From positions 1 to 44,533 of the forward strand of contig DPGH01000014.1 in the NCBI GenBank assembly GCA_003523255.1: a stretch of DNA of 44,533 bases. The letters run 5' to 3'. The translations under genes and the position numbers were made by a program. The stretch is from Clostridiales bacterium. GTDB lineage: Bacteria > Bacillota > Clostridia > Christensenellales > Borkfalkiaceae. The notes under the pieces were generated by a model, which saw only the letters and a program-made list of their open reading frames with translations, was not told where the DNA came from and did not search any database. Shown here one piece after another: positions 7,430-16,163 of this stretch. The stretch's first letter is position 1, and each line of letters starts with the position of its first letter.

Positions 7430-8155
7430 CTACGTTCTTGCATAAGGCTCTTCATCGTATACGGGATAATCTTCCGCATTCGTTTCGGAATAATAACTGT
7501 CCGAAAATCCGAATTCCTCGTCCGTGTCGAAATCTTCTTCCGCGCCGATTGCCGCGAGTTTAGAAATCGAAACCTCGTACGCCGTCATAATCTTTATTTC
7601 GTCCTCGCCGATGCGTTTTTGATATTCTCTGCTCTGTATTCTGCCCGCAATCGCTATTCTGTCCCCCACTTCGAGATTTTTTGCAAAACGCGCGTTTCTG
7701 CCCCAGGCGATGCAAGGTATATAATCGGACTTGTTGTAAGAGCGATTTACCGCAATCAAAACGTCGGCAATTTCTCTGTTAAAAGGCGTGGTGCGGTATA
7801 CCGTAGGTTTACATATATACCCCGATAAAACTATAGAGTTAGGGTTTTTAACCGTAACGCCCTGCAAAATTTCTCTTACGAATACCGTAAGCATAAGTTT
7901 GCTTTTGCCGTCTACAATTTTATTGTAACTGCGAAACTGTCCCAAAGCGTTTATGGTTACGCCCTTTTTAAGGTTTTGGTCGTTGATAAGCCGTTCCGAA
8001 ACGGTAACGGGCAAAATGTCGCCCTGTCCCGAAAGTCTTTTAACGAGAACGCTCATTTCGTAAAATCCCTCGCCGTAAACTTCGTGCGAGAATTCCGCGT
8101 CGGTGAGTATTTCGCCGCTGATAAAAACCTTGTTGTTTTCCTGCAAATTGTTCAT
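7430..8155 (-). CDS. Single-stranded-DNA-binding-like protein with two OB folds
   Basis: A 241-residue protein with two tandem OB-type domains, about residues 7-100 and 105-200, and an acidic tail (about 205-241, EEDFDTDEEFGFSDSYYSE). The second domain (NSIVLSGYICKPTVYRT, then IPCIAWGRNARFAKNLEVGDRIAIAGRIQSREY) has the clear Ssb signature. Ssb proteins coat single-stranded DNA and recruit repair proteins through an acidic tail. Two OB folds in one chain and a tail that does not end in the usual DDDLPF-type tip suggest a paralogue rather than the main replicative Ssb. The start at 8155 has GGAGG 8 bases upstream; an in-frame TTG at 8170 would include the ribosome site and is less likely. Confidence 0.75.
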   Translation of the reverse strand: MNNLQENNKVFISGEILTDAEFSHEVYGEGFYEMSVLVKRLSGQGDILPVTVSERLINDQNLKKGVTINALGQFRSYNKIVDGKSKLMLTVFVREILQGVTVKNPNSIVLSGYICKPTVYRTTPFNREIADVLIAVNRSYNKSDYIPCIAWGRNARFAKNLEVGDRIAIAGRIQSREYQKRIGEDEIKIMTAYEVSISKLAAIGAEEDFDTDEEFGFSDSYYSETNAEDYPVYDEEPYART

Positions 8156-8178
8156 ATATATTTCCTCCAAAGAATTTC

Positions 8179-8946
8179 CTATGAATTTTTAAGTTGTCTG
8201 CCGTTTGAATCTATCGTATATCCGTCGCGATAAATAAGTTCTTTTATCGGCACAAACTCGTACCCCTTTGCTTTAAGGGATTTTATTATCGACCTTAACG
8301 CCTCGTGCGTATGCAGTCCCTGATTATGAAAAAGCACTATCGACCCGCTTTTTACACGTTTTAACACGCGCTCTTTTATCGCTTCCGCGGAAAGGTCCTT
8401 CCAGTCTAAGCTGTCTACGTCCCATTGCACGGGATAAAGTCCTAACTTTTGCGCCGTTTCTATCACCGCGTCGTTATACTCGCCGAACGGCGGTCTGAAA
8501 GTTTGCGGCTTTTCTCCGGTTATTTTTTCAATCGCCGCCGAAGAAGTAACTAGTTCCTTTTCGATTGCCGTAACGTCTAATTTAGACATGTGCGGGTGTG
8601 TCGCGGAATGGGTGCCCGTTTCGTGTCCCTCGTCGTAAATCTTTTTAACGTAGTCGGGGTGTTTTTCCACCCAGAACTCAACCATAAAAAACGTGCACTT
8701 AACGTTTTCTTCACGCATTATAGTTAAAAGTTCGTCCGTATAATCTACACCCCAGGCGCAATCGAACGAAATCGAAATTTTATTATCGTCCCGCCCGACC
8801 GAGTATATCGGCAGTTTTTTAAACCCTTTTCCGCCGAACACCTGCGCCGCACTCGTGGCTTTAAGCGCGGCTGTCAGTATAACGGTTATAACGGCAAAAG
8901 CCAAAATTGTATAAATCGTTTTTCTCTTAACCGTCAGCGTAACCAT
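8179..8946 (-). CDS. Polysaccharide deacetylase, PdaB-like
   Basis: A 255-residue NodB-family deacetylase with an N-terminal membrane anchor (about 10-32), so it acts outside the membrane on GlcNAc or MurNAc groups of the wall. Motif 1 is SFDCAWG (D62), the variant typical of PdaB/YlxY-type proteins, rather than TFDDG. Motif 2 is H113-x3-H117 (THSATH). Later motifs are RPPFGEYN, DVDSLDW and VLFHN. PdaB in bacilli is needed for spore cortex maintenance, so this may hint at a sporulating ancestry, but one gene is not proof. The start at 8946 is set by GGAGGGG 4 bases upstream. It lies upstream of the SSB-like gene in the same direction with a 23-base gap, so they may be cotranscribed. Confidence 0.85.
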   Translation of the reverse strand: MVTLTVKRKTIYTILAFAVITVILTAALKATSAAQVFGGKGFKKLPIYSVGRDDNKISISFDCAWGVDYTDELLTIMREENVKCTFFMVEFWVEKHPDYVKKIYDEGHETGTHSATHPHMSKLDVTAIEKELVTSSAAIEKITGEKPQTFRPPFGEYNDAVIETAQKLGLYPVQWDVDSLDWKDLSAEAIKERVLKRVKSGSIVLFHNQGLHTHEALRSIIKSLKAKGYEFVPIKELIYRDGYTIDSNGRQLKNS

Positions 8947-9084
8947 TGTACCCCTCCGCATAACGCTTTATTTGCGAAATATTGACGAACCCGCGCGAAT
9001 AAAGTCGTTTATCCGTTTTAGTCTTTTTCGCTCGTCCACCGTAAATATACGCCGCAAAATTTTTCTTTATGCCGTTTTTCGGTA

Positions 9085-9118
9085 AAATAAAACCCCCCGG
9101 AATCATTTCCGCGAGGGG
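9085..9118 (-). terminator. Terminator after yfcE
   Basis: On the minus strand a stem of CCCC plus CGGAA pairs with TTCCG plus GGGGG (small bulge), followed by TTTTATTTT. It lies downstream of the yfcE stop codon and would end the asnA-tcdA-yfcE transcript. The rest of 8962-9213 shows no gene. Confidence 0.7.
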
Positions 9119-9213
9119 TAACTTGTTTTTATAATGTCGTTTTTTAATTTTATTTATAATGCCCTTATACTGTCCACCGGCGGCTTTTTAGAAGCAACGC
9201 CGACCGGGCGATT

Positions 9214-9750
9214 TTAAATTTTTTCTTCTTTTATAACCGACCCGTCTAAATTTTTTAACGTCAGCACGTCCTCTTCCAAAATAATATAACTTGCAGGGGT
9301 GCCGTTTTTGGGAATAGAAACCGAACCCGCGTTAGCGTAAACCGTGCCGCCTATTCTTTTTATAAATCCTGTATGAAAATGCCCGTATACCACCGCATCG
9401 TATTTTGTAGACGGCGGGTTATCTTTATTGTACACGTGCCCGTGCGTGCATAAGATTGTTTTTCCGCCCGAAATCACGCAAACGTCCTCGACGAAATCGA
9501 ATTCAGAAATAATCGCGTCTACCTGACTGTCGCAATTGCCTTTTATAACTATAAGTTTGTCTTTATTCGCGTTTAAGATATCCGCAACCGTTTTGGGGTT
9601 ATAATCTTTCGGAAACGGGTTACGCGGTCCGTGATTATACACGTCGCCGAGTATAACGAGCAACCCCGCTTTTTCTGCACGCAAGCGTTCAATGGTTTTT
9701 TCGGTGTAATACGCCGACCCGTGCAGGTCGGATGCTATCATGATTTTCAT
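9214..9750 (-). CDS. yfcE: YfcE-family metallophosphoesterase
   Basis: A 178-residue calcineurin-like phosphodiesterase. Metal-binding motifs are complete: D8 and H10 in ASDLHG, GDVYNHG, GNCDS, THGHVY and GHFHTG. The length matches YfcE/MJ0936-type enzymes (about 180 residues), which cleave phosphodiesters in vitro; the natural substrate is not established. It ends the minus-strand run glyA-asnA-tcdA-yfcE and is followed by a terminator. The gap to tcdA is 26 bases and the Shine-Dalgarno site is weak (GACGGAA). Confidence 0.85.
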   Translation of the reverse strand: MKIMIASDLHGSAYYTEKTIERLRAEKAGLLVILGDVYNHGPRNPFPKDYNPKTVADILNANKDKLIVIKGNCDSQVDAIISEFDFVEDVCVISGGKTILCTHGHVYNKDNPPSTKYDAVVYGHFHTGFIKRIGGTVYANAGSVSIPKNGTPASYIILEEDVLTLKNLDGSVIKEEKI

Positions 9751-9776
9751 AACGATTCCGTCTTATAATTTTTTTA

Positions 9777-10496
9777 TTAATTATTTTTTATCAAATCGAA
9801 TACGACTTCTCTTGCAAGCATCAGCCCGGCAGTGCCCGGCACGAATATCATAGAAGGCGGGCAAACCCGCCCCGTAGTGCGTTTTTCGGCATCCTCCGCA
9901 CAACCTTGCATAATGTGCGTTTCCTCGGAATACACGGCTTTTACGCCCTTTATTCCGCGTTTTACAAGTTCTCTCCGCACGACTCTTGCGAGCGGGCACC
10001 CCTTGGTTTTTTCAATAACCTCTACTTTAAGCCCCGCGGGGTCGGTTTTGCCGCCCGTACCCATACACGTTATAACGGGTACGCCCGCCGCCGTTGCGCG
10101 AGTTATGATTTCGAGTTTGGCGGCTACGGTATCGACCGCGTCTATAACGTAATCGTATACCGAAAGGTCGAAGGCGTCTGCGTTTTCGGGCAGATAAAAA
10201 ACTTTGTTTACGTTTACGGTTATATCCGGGTTAATGCTTTTAAGCCGTTTTTTAAGCGCTTCGGTTTTATCTTCGCCGATATTGTCCGCCGTTGCGATTA
10301 TCTGGCGGTTTAAATTGCTTTCGGCGATAACGTCGTTATCGAAAACGGTTATTTCGCCTATGCCGCTTCTTGCAAGCGCTTCCGCCGCAAAGCCGCCGAC
10401 TCCGCCCGCACCGAACAGCGCGATCGAAGAGTTCTTGAGTTTTAAAAGATTATCTGCTCCTATAAGAAGTTCCGTTCTTTTAAACGCGTCTTTCAC
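9777..10496 (-). CDS. tcdA: tRNA threonylcarbamoyladenosine dehydratase (TcdA/CsdL)
   Basis: A 239-residue ThiF/E1-like enzyme that cyclises t6A37 to ct6A37 in ANN-decoding tRNAs using ATP. The nucleotide site is GAGGVGG (about 29-35), followed by FDNDVIAESNLNRQ, which is diagnostic for this family. Later motifs are DAVDTVAAK and CMGTGGKTDP. I place the start at a GTG (10496-10494) that overlaps the asnA stop as GTGA, with AAGGGA upstream. A longer frame reaching 10598 would overlap asnA by about 100 bases and its extra residues do not look like the family. The tight overlap implies translational coupling with asnA. Confidence 0.87.
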   Translation of the reverse strand: MKDAFKRTELLIGADNLLKLKNSSIALFGAGGVGGFAAEALARSGIGEITVFDNDVIAESNLNRQIIATADNIGEDKTEALKKRLKSINPDITVNVNKVFYLPENADAFDLSVYDYVIDAVDTVAAKLEIITRATAAGVPVITCMGTGGKTDPAGLKVEVIEKTKGCPLARVVRRELVKRGIKGVKAVYSEETHIMQGCAEDAEKRTTGRVCPPSMIFVPGTAGLMLAREVVFDLIKNN

Positions 10497-11476
10497 AGCA
10501 AGAATATTCCCTTTTCTTCGTTCTTTTTTATTTCTTCTTCCGGCCAGACGGAAGCCTGAACTTCGCCTATGTGCGCCTTTTTCAAGAAGAACATGCAAAG
10601 TCTCGACTGACCTATGCCGCCGCCGATAGTCAACGGCAACTCGCCGGAAAGCACGGCTTTGCAGTAAGGATTGTCGAGTTTATAAAGTTCGTTTTTCTTT
10701 TTAAGTTGCTTAACTAGACTTTTCTCGTCTACCCTTATACCCATCGAAGAAATCTCAAACGCGGAATTTAACACGTCCGACCACAACAATATATCTCCGT
10801 TAAGTTTCCAGTCGTCGTAGTCGGCTGCCCTTCCGTCGTGCGGGGCTTTGTCTTTTAAATCCCAGCCGATACCTATCAGAAAAATCGCTCCGTATTTTTT
10901 CGTCGCGGCGTTTTCGCGCTCTTTACGCGTTAAATCGGGATACTCCGCTTCGAGTTCTTTCGTCGTAACGAAAGTTATATCTTTCGGAAGTTCGGTTTTA
11001 AGCGCGGGATATTTTTTTTCTACCGCGGCGGCGAGTTTAAGTATGGTTTTGTAAATCGCGCGCACCGTCTTTTTAAGGTAAGAAATTTTACGCTCTTCTC
11101 TTTTTATTATCTTTTCCCAGTCCCACTGGTCTACGTAAATCGAATGGATAGCGTCGGGCACTTCGTCGCGGCGTATGGCGTTCATATCCGTATAAAGTCC
11201 CGTTTCCGGCGCAAAACCGTACTTTGCGAGCGCCATTCTCTTCCACTTGGCAAGAGATTGAACTATCTCTACTTCTTTACCCATCGCAAGCACGTCGAAG
11301 CGCACCGCGCGCTCATATCCGTTAAGATTGTCGTTCAAGCCCGTTTCGGGCAACACGAAAAGCGGAGCGGAAACTCTCGTCAGTTTTAACGCTTTTGCCA
11401 GTTCTCTTTCAAAAAAATCTTTTATGTACTTTATGGCTATTTCGGTATCGAGTAAATCGAGTGTTGATTTATACAT
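10493..11476 (-). CDS. asnA: Aspartate-ammonia ligase (asparagine synthetase A)
   Basis: A 327-residue AsnA, close to the 330 of the E. coli enzyme. It makes asparagine from aspartate, ammonia and ATP and is related to class II aminoacyl-tRNA synthetases. Characteristic stretches include LFVLPETGLNDNLNG, EIVQSLAKWKR, SIYVDQWDWEK and the C-terminal LTIGGGIGQSRLCMFFL. The ATG overlaps the glyA stop by one base (TAATG) and tcdA overlaps its end, so glyA, asnA and tcdA are likely coupled in translation. No AsnB is visible in this window. Confidence 0.95.
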   Translation of the reverse strand: MYKSTLDLLDTEIAIKYIKDFFERELAKALKLTRVSAPLFVLPETGLNDNLNGYERAVRFDVLAMGKEVEIVQSLAKWKRMALAKYGFAPETGLYTDMNAIRRDEVPDAIHSIYVDQWDWEKIIKREERKISYLKKTVRAIYKTILKLAAAVEKKYPALKTELPKDITFVTTKELEAEYPDLTRKERENAATKKYGAIFLIGIGWDLKDKAPHDGRAADYDDWKLNGDILLWSDVLNSAFEISSMGIRVDEKSLVKQLKKKNELYKLDNPYCKAVLSGELPLTIGGGIGQSRLCMFFLKKAHIGEVQASVWPEEEIKKNEEKGIFLL

Positions 11477-12726
11477 TATTTTACTTCTCCTTCGTAAAGC
11501 GGGTGCTTTGATATAAGTTCTTTTACGGCGATACGCGCTCTTTCAAACGCCTGTTGTTTGTTTTTTATAACGTCCGCTATTATCTCTGCCACGCGCTCGC
11601 AATCTTTTTCGTCAAACCCTCTCGTGGTAACGCTCGGCGTGCCTATCCTTACGCCGCTCGTAACTGCCGCAGAAGTCGTATCGAACGGTATAGAATTTTT
11701 GTTAAGCGTTATATTAACTTCGTCAAGCATGGTTTCGAGTTCTTTACCGCTTACGCCCGTATCCGTCAGGTCTAAAAGCATAAGGTGATTGTCGGTGCCG
11801 CCCGAAACGAGTTTTATGCCGAGCGATAAAAACTTTTCGCTCATCGCCTTGGCGTTTTTAACGATTTGTTTTTGGTACTCTTTGAATTCGGGTTTAAGCG
11901 CCTCGCCGAAAGCCGCCGCCTTTGCCGCGATTATGTGCATAAGCGGACCGCCCTGAATCCCCGGGAACACCGCCTTATCTATCGCCTTTGCGTACTGTTC
12001 TTTACAAAGTATCATTCCGCCGCGCGGACCGCGCAAGGTTTTATGCGTGGTAGTGGTTACGAAATCCGCATACGGTACGGGGCTCGGGTGCAAACCCGTA
12101 CAAACAAGCCCCGCTATGTGGGCGATATCTACCATCATATACGCCCCGACCTTGTCGCAAATTTCGCGTATACGCTTAAAATCGATAACGCGCGGATATG
12201 CCGAAGCGCCCGAAACTATGAGTTTAGGCTTTACTTCCGTCGCGACGCGTTCCATCTCGTCGTAATCTATAAGACAGGTATCTTTATTTACTCCGTAACT
12301 TACCGCGTTGAAATATTTACCCGAAACGGTGATTTTTGCGCCGTGAGTTAAATGCCCGCCGTGCGCAAGGCTTAAACCCATTATGGTGTCGCCCGGGTTA
12401 AGCATAGCGAAATAAACCGCGAAATTCGCGTTTGCGCCGCTGTGCGGCTGAACGTTGGCGTGCTCCGCGCCGAATAGTTTTTTAGCACGCTCTATAGCAA
12501 GCGTTTCGGCAACGTCTACAAACTTGCAACCTCCGTAATACCTTTTGCCGGGGTATCCTTCAGCATACTTGTTCGTAAGCACGCTTCCCGCCGCGGTCAT
12601 AACGCTTTCAGAAACGAAATTTTCGCTTGCGATGAGTTCTATGTTGTTACGCTGCCTTTCGAGTTCGCTCTCTAACGCCGCGTAAAGTTCGGGGTCGCTC
12701 GATTTAATCGTGCCGTAGTCAATCAT
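11476..12726 (-). CDS. glyA: Serine hydroxymethyltransferase
   Basis: A 416-residue PLP enzyme that interconverts serine and glycine with tetrahydrofolate, feeding one-carbon metabolism. The PLP lysine is in TTTTHKTLRGPRGG. Other family stretches are YAEGYPGKRYYGG, VQPHSGANAN and DIAHIAGLV. Full length. AAGGAG lies 8 bases ahead of the ATG. It follows the thioredoxin-like gene by 49 bases and runs into asnA with a one-base overlap. Confidence 0.97.
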   Translation of the reverse strand: MIDYGTIKSSDPELYAALESELERQRNNIELIASENFVSESVMTAAGSVLTNKYAEGYPGKRYYGGCKFVDVAETLAIERAKKLFGAEHANVQPHSGANANFAVYFAMLNPGDTIMGLSLAHGGHLTHGAKITVSGKYFNAVSYGVNKDTCLIDYDEMERVATEVKPKLIVSGASAYPRVIDFKRIREICDKVGAYMMVDIAHIAGLVCTGLHPSPVPYADFVTTTTHKTLRGPRGGMILCKEQYAKAIDKAVFPGIQGGPLMHIIAAKAAAFGEALKPEFKEYQKQIVKNAKAMSEKFLSLGIKLVSGGTDNHLMLLDLTDTGVSGKELETMLDEVNITLNKNSIPFDTTSAAVTSGVRIGTPSVTTRGFDEKDCERVAEIIADVIKNKQQAFERARIAVKELISKHPLYEGEVK

Positions 12727-12775
12727 TTTTATTCTCCTTAGATTTATTGCTCGCGGTTTTAATCGCCGCCGCGAA

Positions 12776-13165
12776 TTAAATATATTTTATCAACAGTTCG
12801 CAAAGCCCCGCCCTCGCGCGTAAGCCCGAAACTTTTTCAAGCAGTTTTCCGCTTTTTATAACAGCAACGGAAGGAATCTCTTCTATTCCGAAATCCTTCG
12901 CCGCCGCCGGCGTTAAATCAACGTCCGCTTTAACGAATTTTATCCTGCCGTTAAGGTCTTTCGCCACGTCGTAAAACTCCGCGGCCTGCATTTTACAGTT
13001 AGAACACCACCCCGCGTAAAACAGCACCGCGCACGCGGTCTCTCCTCCGGTTACGCCGTACAGTTCCGCTTCGCTCGCGACTTCTATCACGGTAAAAGCG
13101 TTTTCACTCTCCGATAACGGGTTTTCCTCCGTCATCGTCGTTTCGTTTTTCGTTTTCGTCTCCAT
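12776..13165 (-). CDS. Thioredoxin-like protein
   Basis: A 129-residue protein with one thioredoxin fold. The active site is WCSNC (AVLFYAGWCSNCKMQ), and the cis-Pro loop is EEIPSVAVIKSG. The CSNC centre differs from the CGPC of housekeeping thioredoxin, so this is probably a specialised reductant. The first about 25 residues are a charged linker. The gene overlaps the end of the RseC-like gene by 62 bases in another frame. I start at 13165 because AGGAG is 7 bases upstream. Pairing with an RseC-like protein suggests a redox role at the membrane, which is inference. Confidence 0.82.
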   Translation of the reverse strand: METKTKNETTMTEENPLSESENAFTVIEVASEAELYGVTGGETACAVLFYAGWCSNCKMQAAEFYDVAKDLNGRIKFVKADVDLTPAAAKDFGIEEIPSVAVIKSGKLLEKVSGLRARAGLCELLIKYI

Positions 13166-13574
13166 CGTCATTCTCCTTTATTTCAACGACAACGGCGCAA
13201 AACTTGTTCAAAAAAGCAAGTTTTTTGTCGATTATCGCCAAAATAGTATACCACAACGCGACGAAAATTAAACTTAACAGTAATATCCAAATCTCTTTGC
13301 CGATGACGTAGTACCCGATACCTACGGAAACCCCTATAAGCAAAAGCGGCACCATAAACGCGAAAAACACACCCGCGAGTTTACCGTCTCCGCTTTTTTC
13401 TATAAAGACGGTATCGCCCGCTTTCGCCCCCGCGGTATTCACCGCGCGAATATCTATCTTATTCGCGTTTTTCGGAAAAGCGCACATTCCGCACCGACTG
13501 CATTCGGTTTTTTTATCAAGCGTAACTACGGCGATTTTGCCGTCCGCGCTCTTAACGATTCCTTCTTCTATCAT
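13104..13574 (-). CDS. SoxR-reducing-system protein RseC family
   Basis: A 156-residue protein of the RseC/MucC family. The N-terminal domain has a Cys cluster CSRCGMC (C25, C28, C31) typical of the family, followed by two membrane helices (about 66-90 and 92-114) and a charged cytoplasmic tail. In other bacteria RseC works with Rnf complexes and in control of redox or envelope sensors. Here it lies between hisS and a thioredoxin-like gene, so a thiol or electron-transfer role is plausible. The last 62 bases are shared with the thioredoxin-like gene. The start ATG is 2 bases beyond the hisS stop. Confidence 0.8.
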   Translation of the reverse strand: MIEEGIVKSADGKIAVVTLDKKTECSRCGMCAFPKNANKIDIRAVNTAGAKAGDTVFIEKSGDGKLAGVFFAFMVPLLLIGVSVGIGYYVIGKEIWILLLSLIFVALWYTILAIIDKKLAFLNKFCAVVVEIKENDDGDENEKRNDDDGGKPVIGE

Positions 13575-13576
13575 GT

Positions 13577-14827
13577 TTATTTACCGAAAAATTCGCAAAC
13601 GCTGTTCAAAGCGACTTCCGTTTCTTCGCCGCTTTGCATGTTTTTGAGTTTTACGACGCCTTTTTCTATCTCGTTATCGCCTATAACCCCCACGTACTTC
13701 GCTCCGATTTTATCGGCGTACTTAAAGTTCGCTTTAATGCTTCTTTTCATATGGTCGGTTTCGGCGATTAAGCCTTTTTCTCTTAACGCGGAAGTCAGCC
13801 CGAAAGCGATTTTTTCTCCCTCGCCGCCCATCGGCGCAAAATAAACTTCCGCTTTCGGCGGCTCCGGTACGTTTACCCCCGAGTTCTCCATTAAAAGCAA
13901 AAGCCTTTCTATACCGACCGCAAAACCCACGCCCGGCGCGTCGTTACCGCCGAGTTCGGAAATAAGTCCGTCGTATCTGCCGCCGCCGCATACAGTGCTT
14001 TTCGCGCCGAGAGAATCGGAAACGAATTCAAAAACCGTTTTGGTATAATAGTCGAGTCCCCTGACTATACCGGGGTCTATCTCGAACTTAACGCCGGAAG
14101 CGGTAAGAAACGCTTTGACCTTTTCGAAATGCTCGCGACAGTCGTCGCAAATATAATCGAGTATGCTCGGTGCGCCCGCCGCTATTTTTTTGCACTCGTC
14201 GTTTTTGCAGTCTAAAAGTCGCATCGGGTTTTTATACAAACGCTCTCTGCACAGTCCGCAAAGCGAATCTATTCTTTCCTCGAAGTATTTTTTCAACGCC
14301 TTTTCATACTCCGCACGGCACGTTTTGCAACCGATGCTGTTAATATAAAGCGTAACGTTTTCAACGCCGACCGCAGTTAAAAACTTTTTGGCAAGCAAAA
14401 TCGCCTCGGCGTCGATGGTCGGCTCTTTCGAGCCTATGAACTCCACGCCGAACTGATGAAACTCGCGCAGTCTTCCCGCCTGAGGGCGTTCGTACCTGAA
14501 GCACGGGGTTATATAATACGCCTTCATCGGGAGGGTTTTTGAAAACAATCCGTTTTCGATAAAGGCGCGGGCAATGCCTGCGGTACCTTCCGGCTTTAAC
14601 GTAACGCTTCTGCCGCCTTTATCGGTAAAAGTGTACATTTCTTTATTTACGACGTCCGTCGTTTCGCCGACGCCTCTTAAAAACACTTCCGTATGTTCGA
14701 AAACGGGCGTGCGTATCTCTTTGGCATTGAAAAGTTCCGCGGTTTTACGCGCAGCGTTCTCTATATACTGCCATTTGTAACTTTCTTCGGGTAAAACGTC
14801 TTTAGTACCCTTGGGTATGTTTATCAT
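13577..14827 (-). CDS. hisS: Histidine-tRNA ligase
   Basis: A 416-residue class II synthetase that charges tRNA-His. Motif 2 region (ITPCFRYERPQAGRLREFHQFGVE), the histidine-specific RGLDYYTKTVFEF and the GGGRYDGLI loop are all present, followed by the anticodon-binding domain (about 325-416). Between about 170 and 215 there are Cys pairs (CKTC, CGLCRERLY, CDDC), a small zinc-type insertion known from some bacterial HisRS. It sits 15 bases after hslU, with a weak AAAGGCG ribosome site. Confidence 0.96.
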   Translation of the reverse strand: MINIPKGTKDVLPEESYKWQYIENAARKTAELFNAKEIRTPVFEHTEVFLRGVGETTDVVNKEMYTFTDKGGRSVTLKPEGTAGIARAFIENGLFSKTLPMKAYYITPCFRYERPQAGRLREFHQFGVEFIGSKEPTIDAEAILLAKKFLTAVGVENVTLYINSIGCKTCRAEYEKALKKYFEERIDSLCGLCRERLYKNPMRLLDCKNDECKKIAAGAPSILDYICDDCREHFEKVKAFLTASGVKFEIDPGIVRGLDYYTKTVFEFVSDSLGAKSTVCGGGRYDGLISELGGNDAPGVGFAVGIERLLLLMENSGVNVPEPPKAEVYFAPMGGEGEKIAFGLTSALREKGLIAETDHMKRSIKANFKYADKIGAKYVGVIGDNEIEKGVVKLKNMQSGEETEVALNSVCEFFGK

Positions 14828-14842
14828 AAAATCGCCTTTCGG

Positions 14843-16150
14843 TTATAAAATGTATTTTTTAAGGTCTTTGGTTTTCTTGTCCTCGCCGAGTTTTTTCACG
14901 ACGAAGTCTTTGTCTATAACGACCTCTTTTTCGCCTATGCCGTCCGCCTCGAAAGAAACGTCGTCCAACAAATTTTCAACCACGGTGTGCAATCTTCTCG
15001 CGCCTATGTCCTCGCTCGTGGCGTTCATATCTTCAGCCACCGTCGCTATTTCTTCTATCGCGCTATCGGTGAATTTCAAATCTACGCCGTCCACTTTGAG
15101 AAGCGTCGCATACTGCACGGTTATGGCGTTTCTCGGCGTGGTGAGTATTTTTATAAAATCGTCTTTCGTCAGGCTTTTGAGTTCTACGAGAATAGGGAAC
15201 CTACCCTGTAATTCGGGTATCAGGTCGCTCACTTTAGACACGTGGAACGCGCCTGCCGCTATAAACAAAATATAATCGGTTTTTATCGCGCCGTATTTGG
15301 TCATTACGGTAGAGCCTTCTACGATAGGCAGAATATCTCTCTGCACGCCTTCTCTCGACACGTCTTGTCCGCCGGAAGAAGTGCCTTTCGCGGCGATTTT
15401 GTCTATTTCGTCGATAAAGATAATACCCTCTTGCTCGGCGCGCCTTACCGCCTCTTCGTTTACGGAATCTTTGTCTATAAGTTTATCGGCTTCTTCGTCC
15501 ATCCAGATGGCTCGCGCCTCTTTAATGGTAAGTCTGCGTTTTTTTCTTTTTTTAGGGAACATCTCTCCGAAAATGTTGCCTATGCTTATTTCCGCACCGC
15601 CGGGTACGAGTTCCATGGGCTTCGGCGTATCTATAACGTCTATCTCAACGGTTTCGTTGTCGTAGTAACCTTTCTTAAGTCCCTCTAAAATATTGTTTTC
15701 AAAAATTTCGGTCGGGGTCTCGCCTTTTTCGGTTTTTCTCGCTTCCGCGATTATCTTTACAAGCCTTGCGTTTACCGCGTTTGCCGCTTTTTCGTTTACC
15801 TTTTGAAACCTTTCTTCTTTAACGAGGCGAACGGCGCACTCGGCAAGATCTCTTACCATGCTTTCGACGTCTCTGCCGACGTAACCCACTTCGGTATACT
15901 TCGTCGCTTCTACCTTTATAAACGGCGCGCCGACAAGGCGAGCAAGCCTTCTCGCGATTTCGGTTTTACCGACGCCCGTAGGCCCTTTCATTATTATGTT
16001 TTTGGGCGTTATCTCTTCGCGCTCCGCGGCGGAAAGTCTGCTCCTTCTGTAACGGTTACGGAGAGCAATCGCCACGGCGCGTTTCGCTTCGTCTTGTCCT
16101 ATAATATATTTGTCGAGTTCTTCGACTATCTGTTTAGGGCTTAAATTCAT
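14843..16150 (-). CDS. hslU: ATP-dependent protease ATPase subunit HslU (ClpY)
   Basis: A 435-residue AAA+ unfoldase that feeds proteins into the HslV peptidase. Walker A is GPTGVGKTEIARRL, the pore loop is GYVGRD, Walker B is GIIFIDEIDKIA, and the C-terminal tail ending KYIL docks into HslV. The start ATG at 16150 has GGAGG 8 bases upstream; the open frame runs on to 16240 but would overlap hslV and has no such site. The insertion (I) domain is about 110-235. The gene follows hslV by 13 bases. Confidence 0.96.
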   Translation of the reverse strand: MNLSPKQIVEELDKYIIGQDEAKRAVAIALRNRYRRSRLSAAEREEITPKNIIMKGPTGVGKTEIARRLARLVGAPFIKVEATKYTEVGYVGRDVESMVRDLAECAVRLVKEERFQKVNEKAANAVNARLVKIIAEARKTEKGETPTEIFENNILEGLKKGYYDNETVEIDVIDTPKPMELVPGGAEISIGNIFGEMFPKKRKKRRLTIKEARAIWMDEEADKLIDKDSVNEEAVRRAEQEGIIFIDEIDKIAAKGTSSGGQDVSREGVQRDILPIVEGSTVMTKYGAIKTDYILFIAAGAFHVSKVSDLIPELQGRFPILVELKSLTKDDFIKILTTPRNAITVQYATLLKVDGVDLKFTDSAIEEIATVAEDMNATSEDIGARRLHTVVENLLDDVSFEADGIGEKEVVIDKDFVVKKLGEDKKTKDLKKYIL

Positions 16151-16163
16151 CTCTCTATCCTCC

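Noticed and set aside
10497..10598. Longer TcdA start
   Set aside because: It would overlap asnA by about 100 bases; the GTG at 10496 overlapping the asnA stop fits coupling and the family start.
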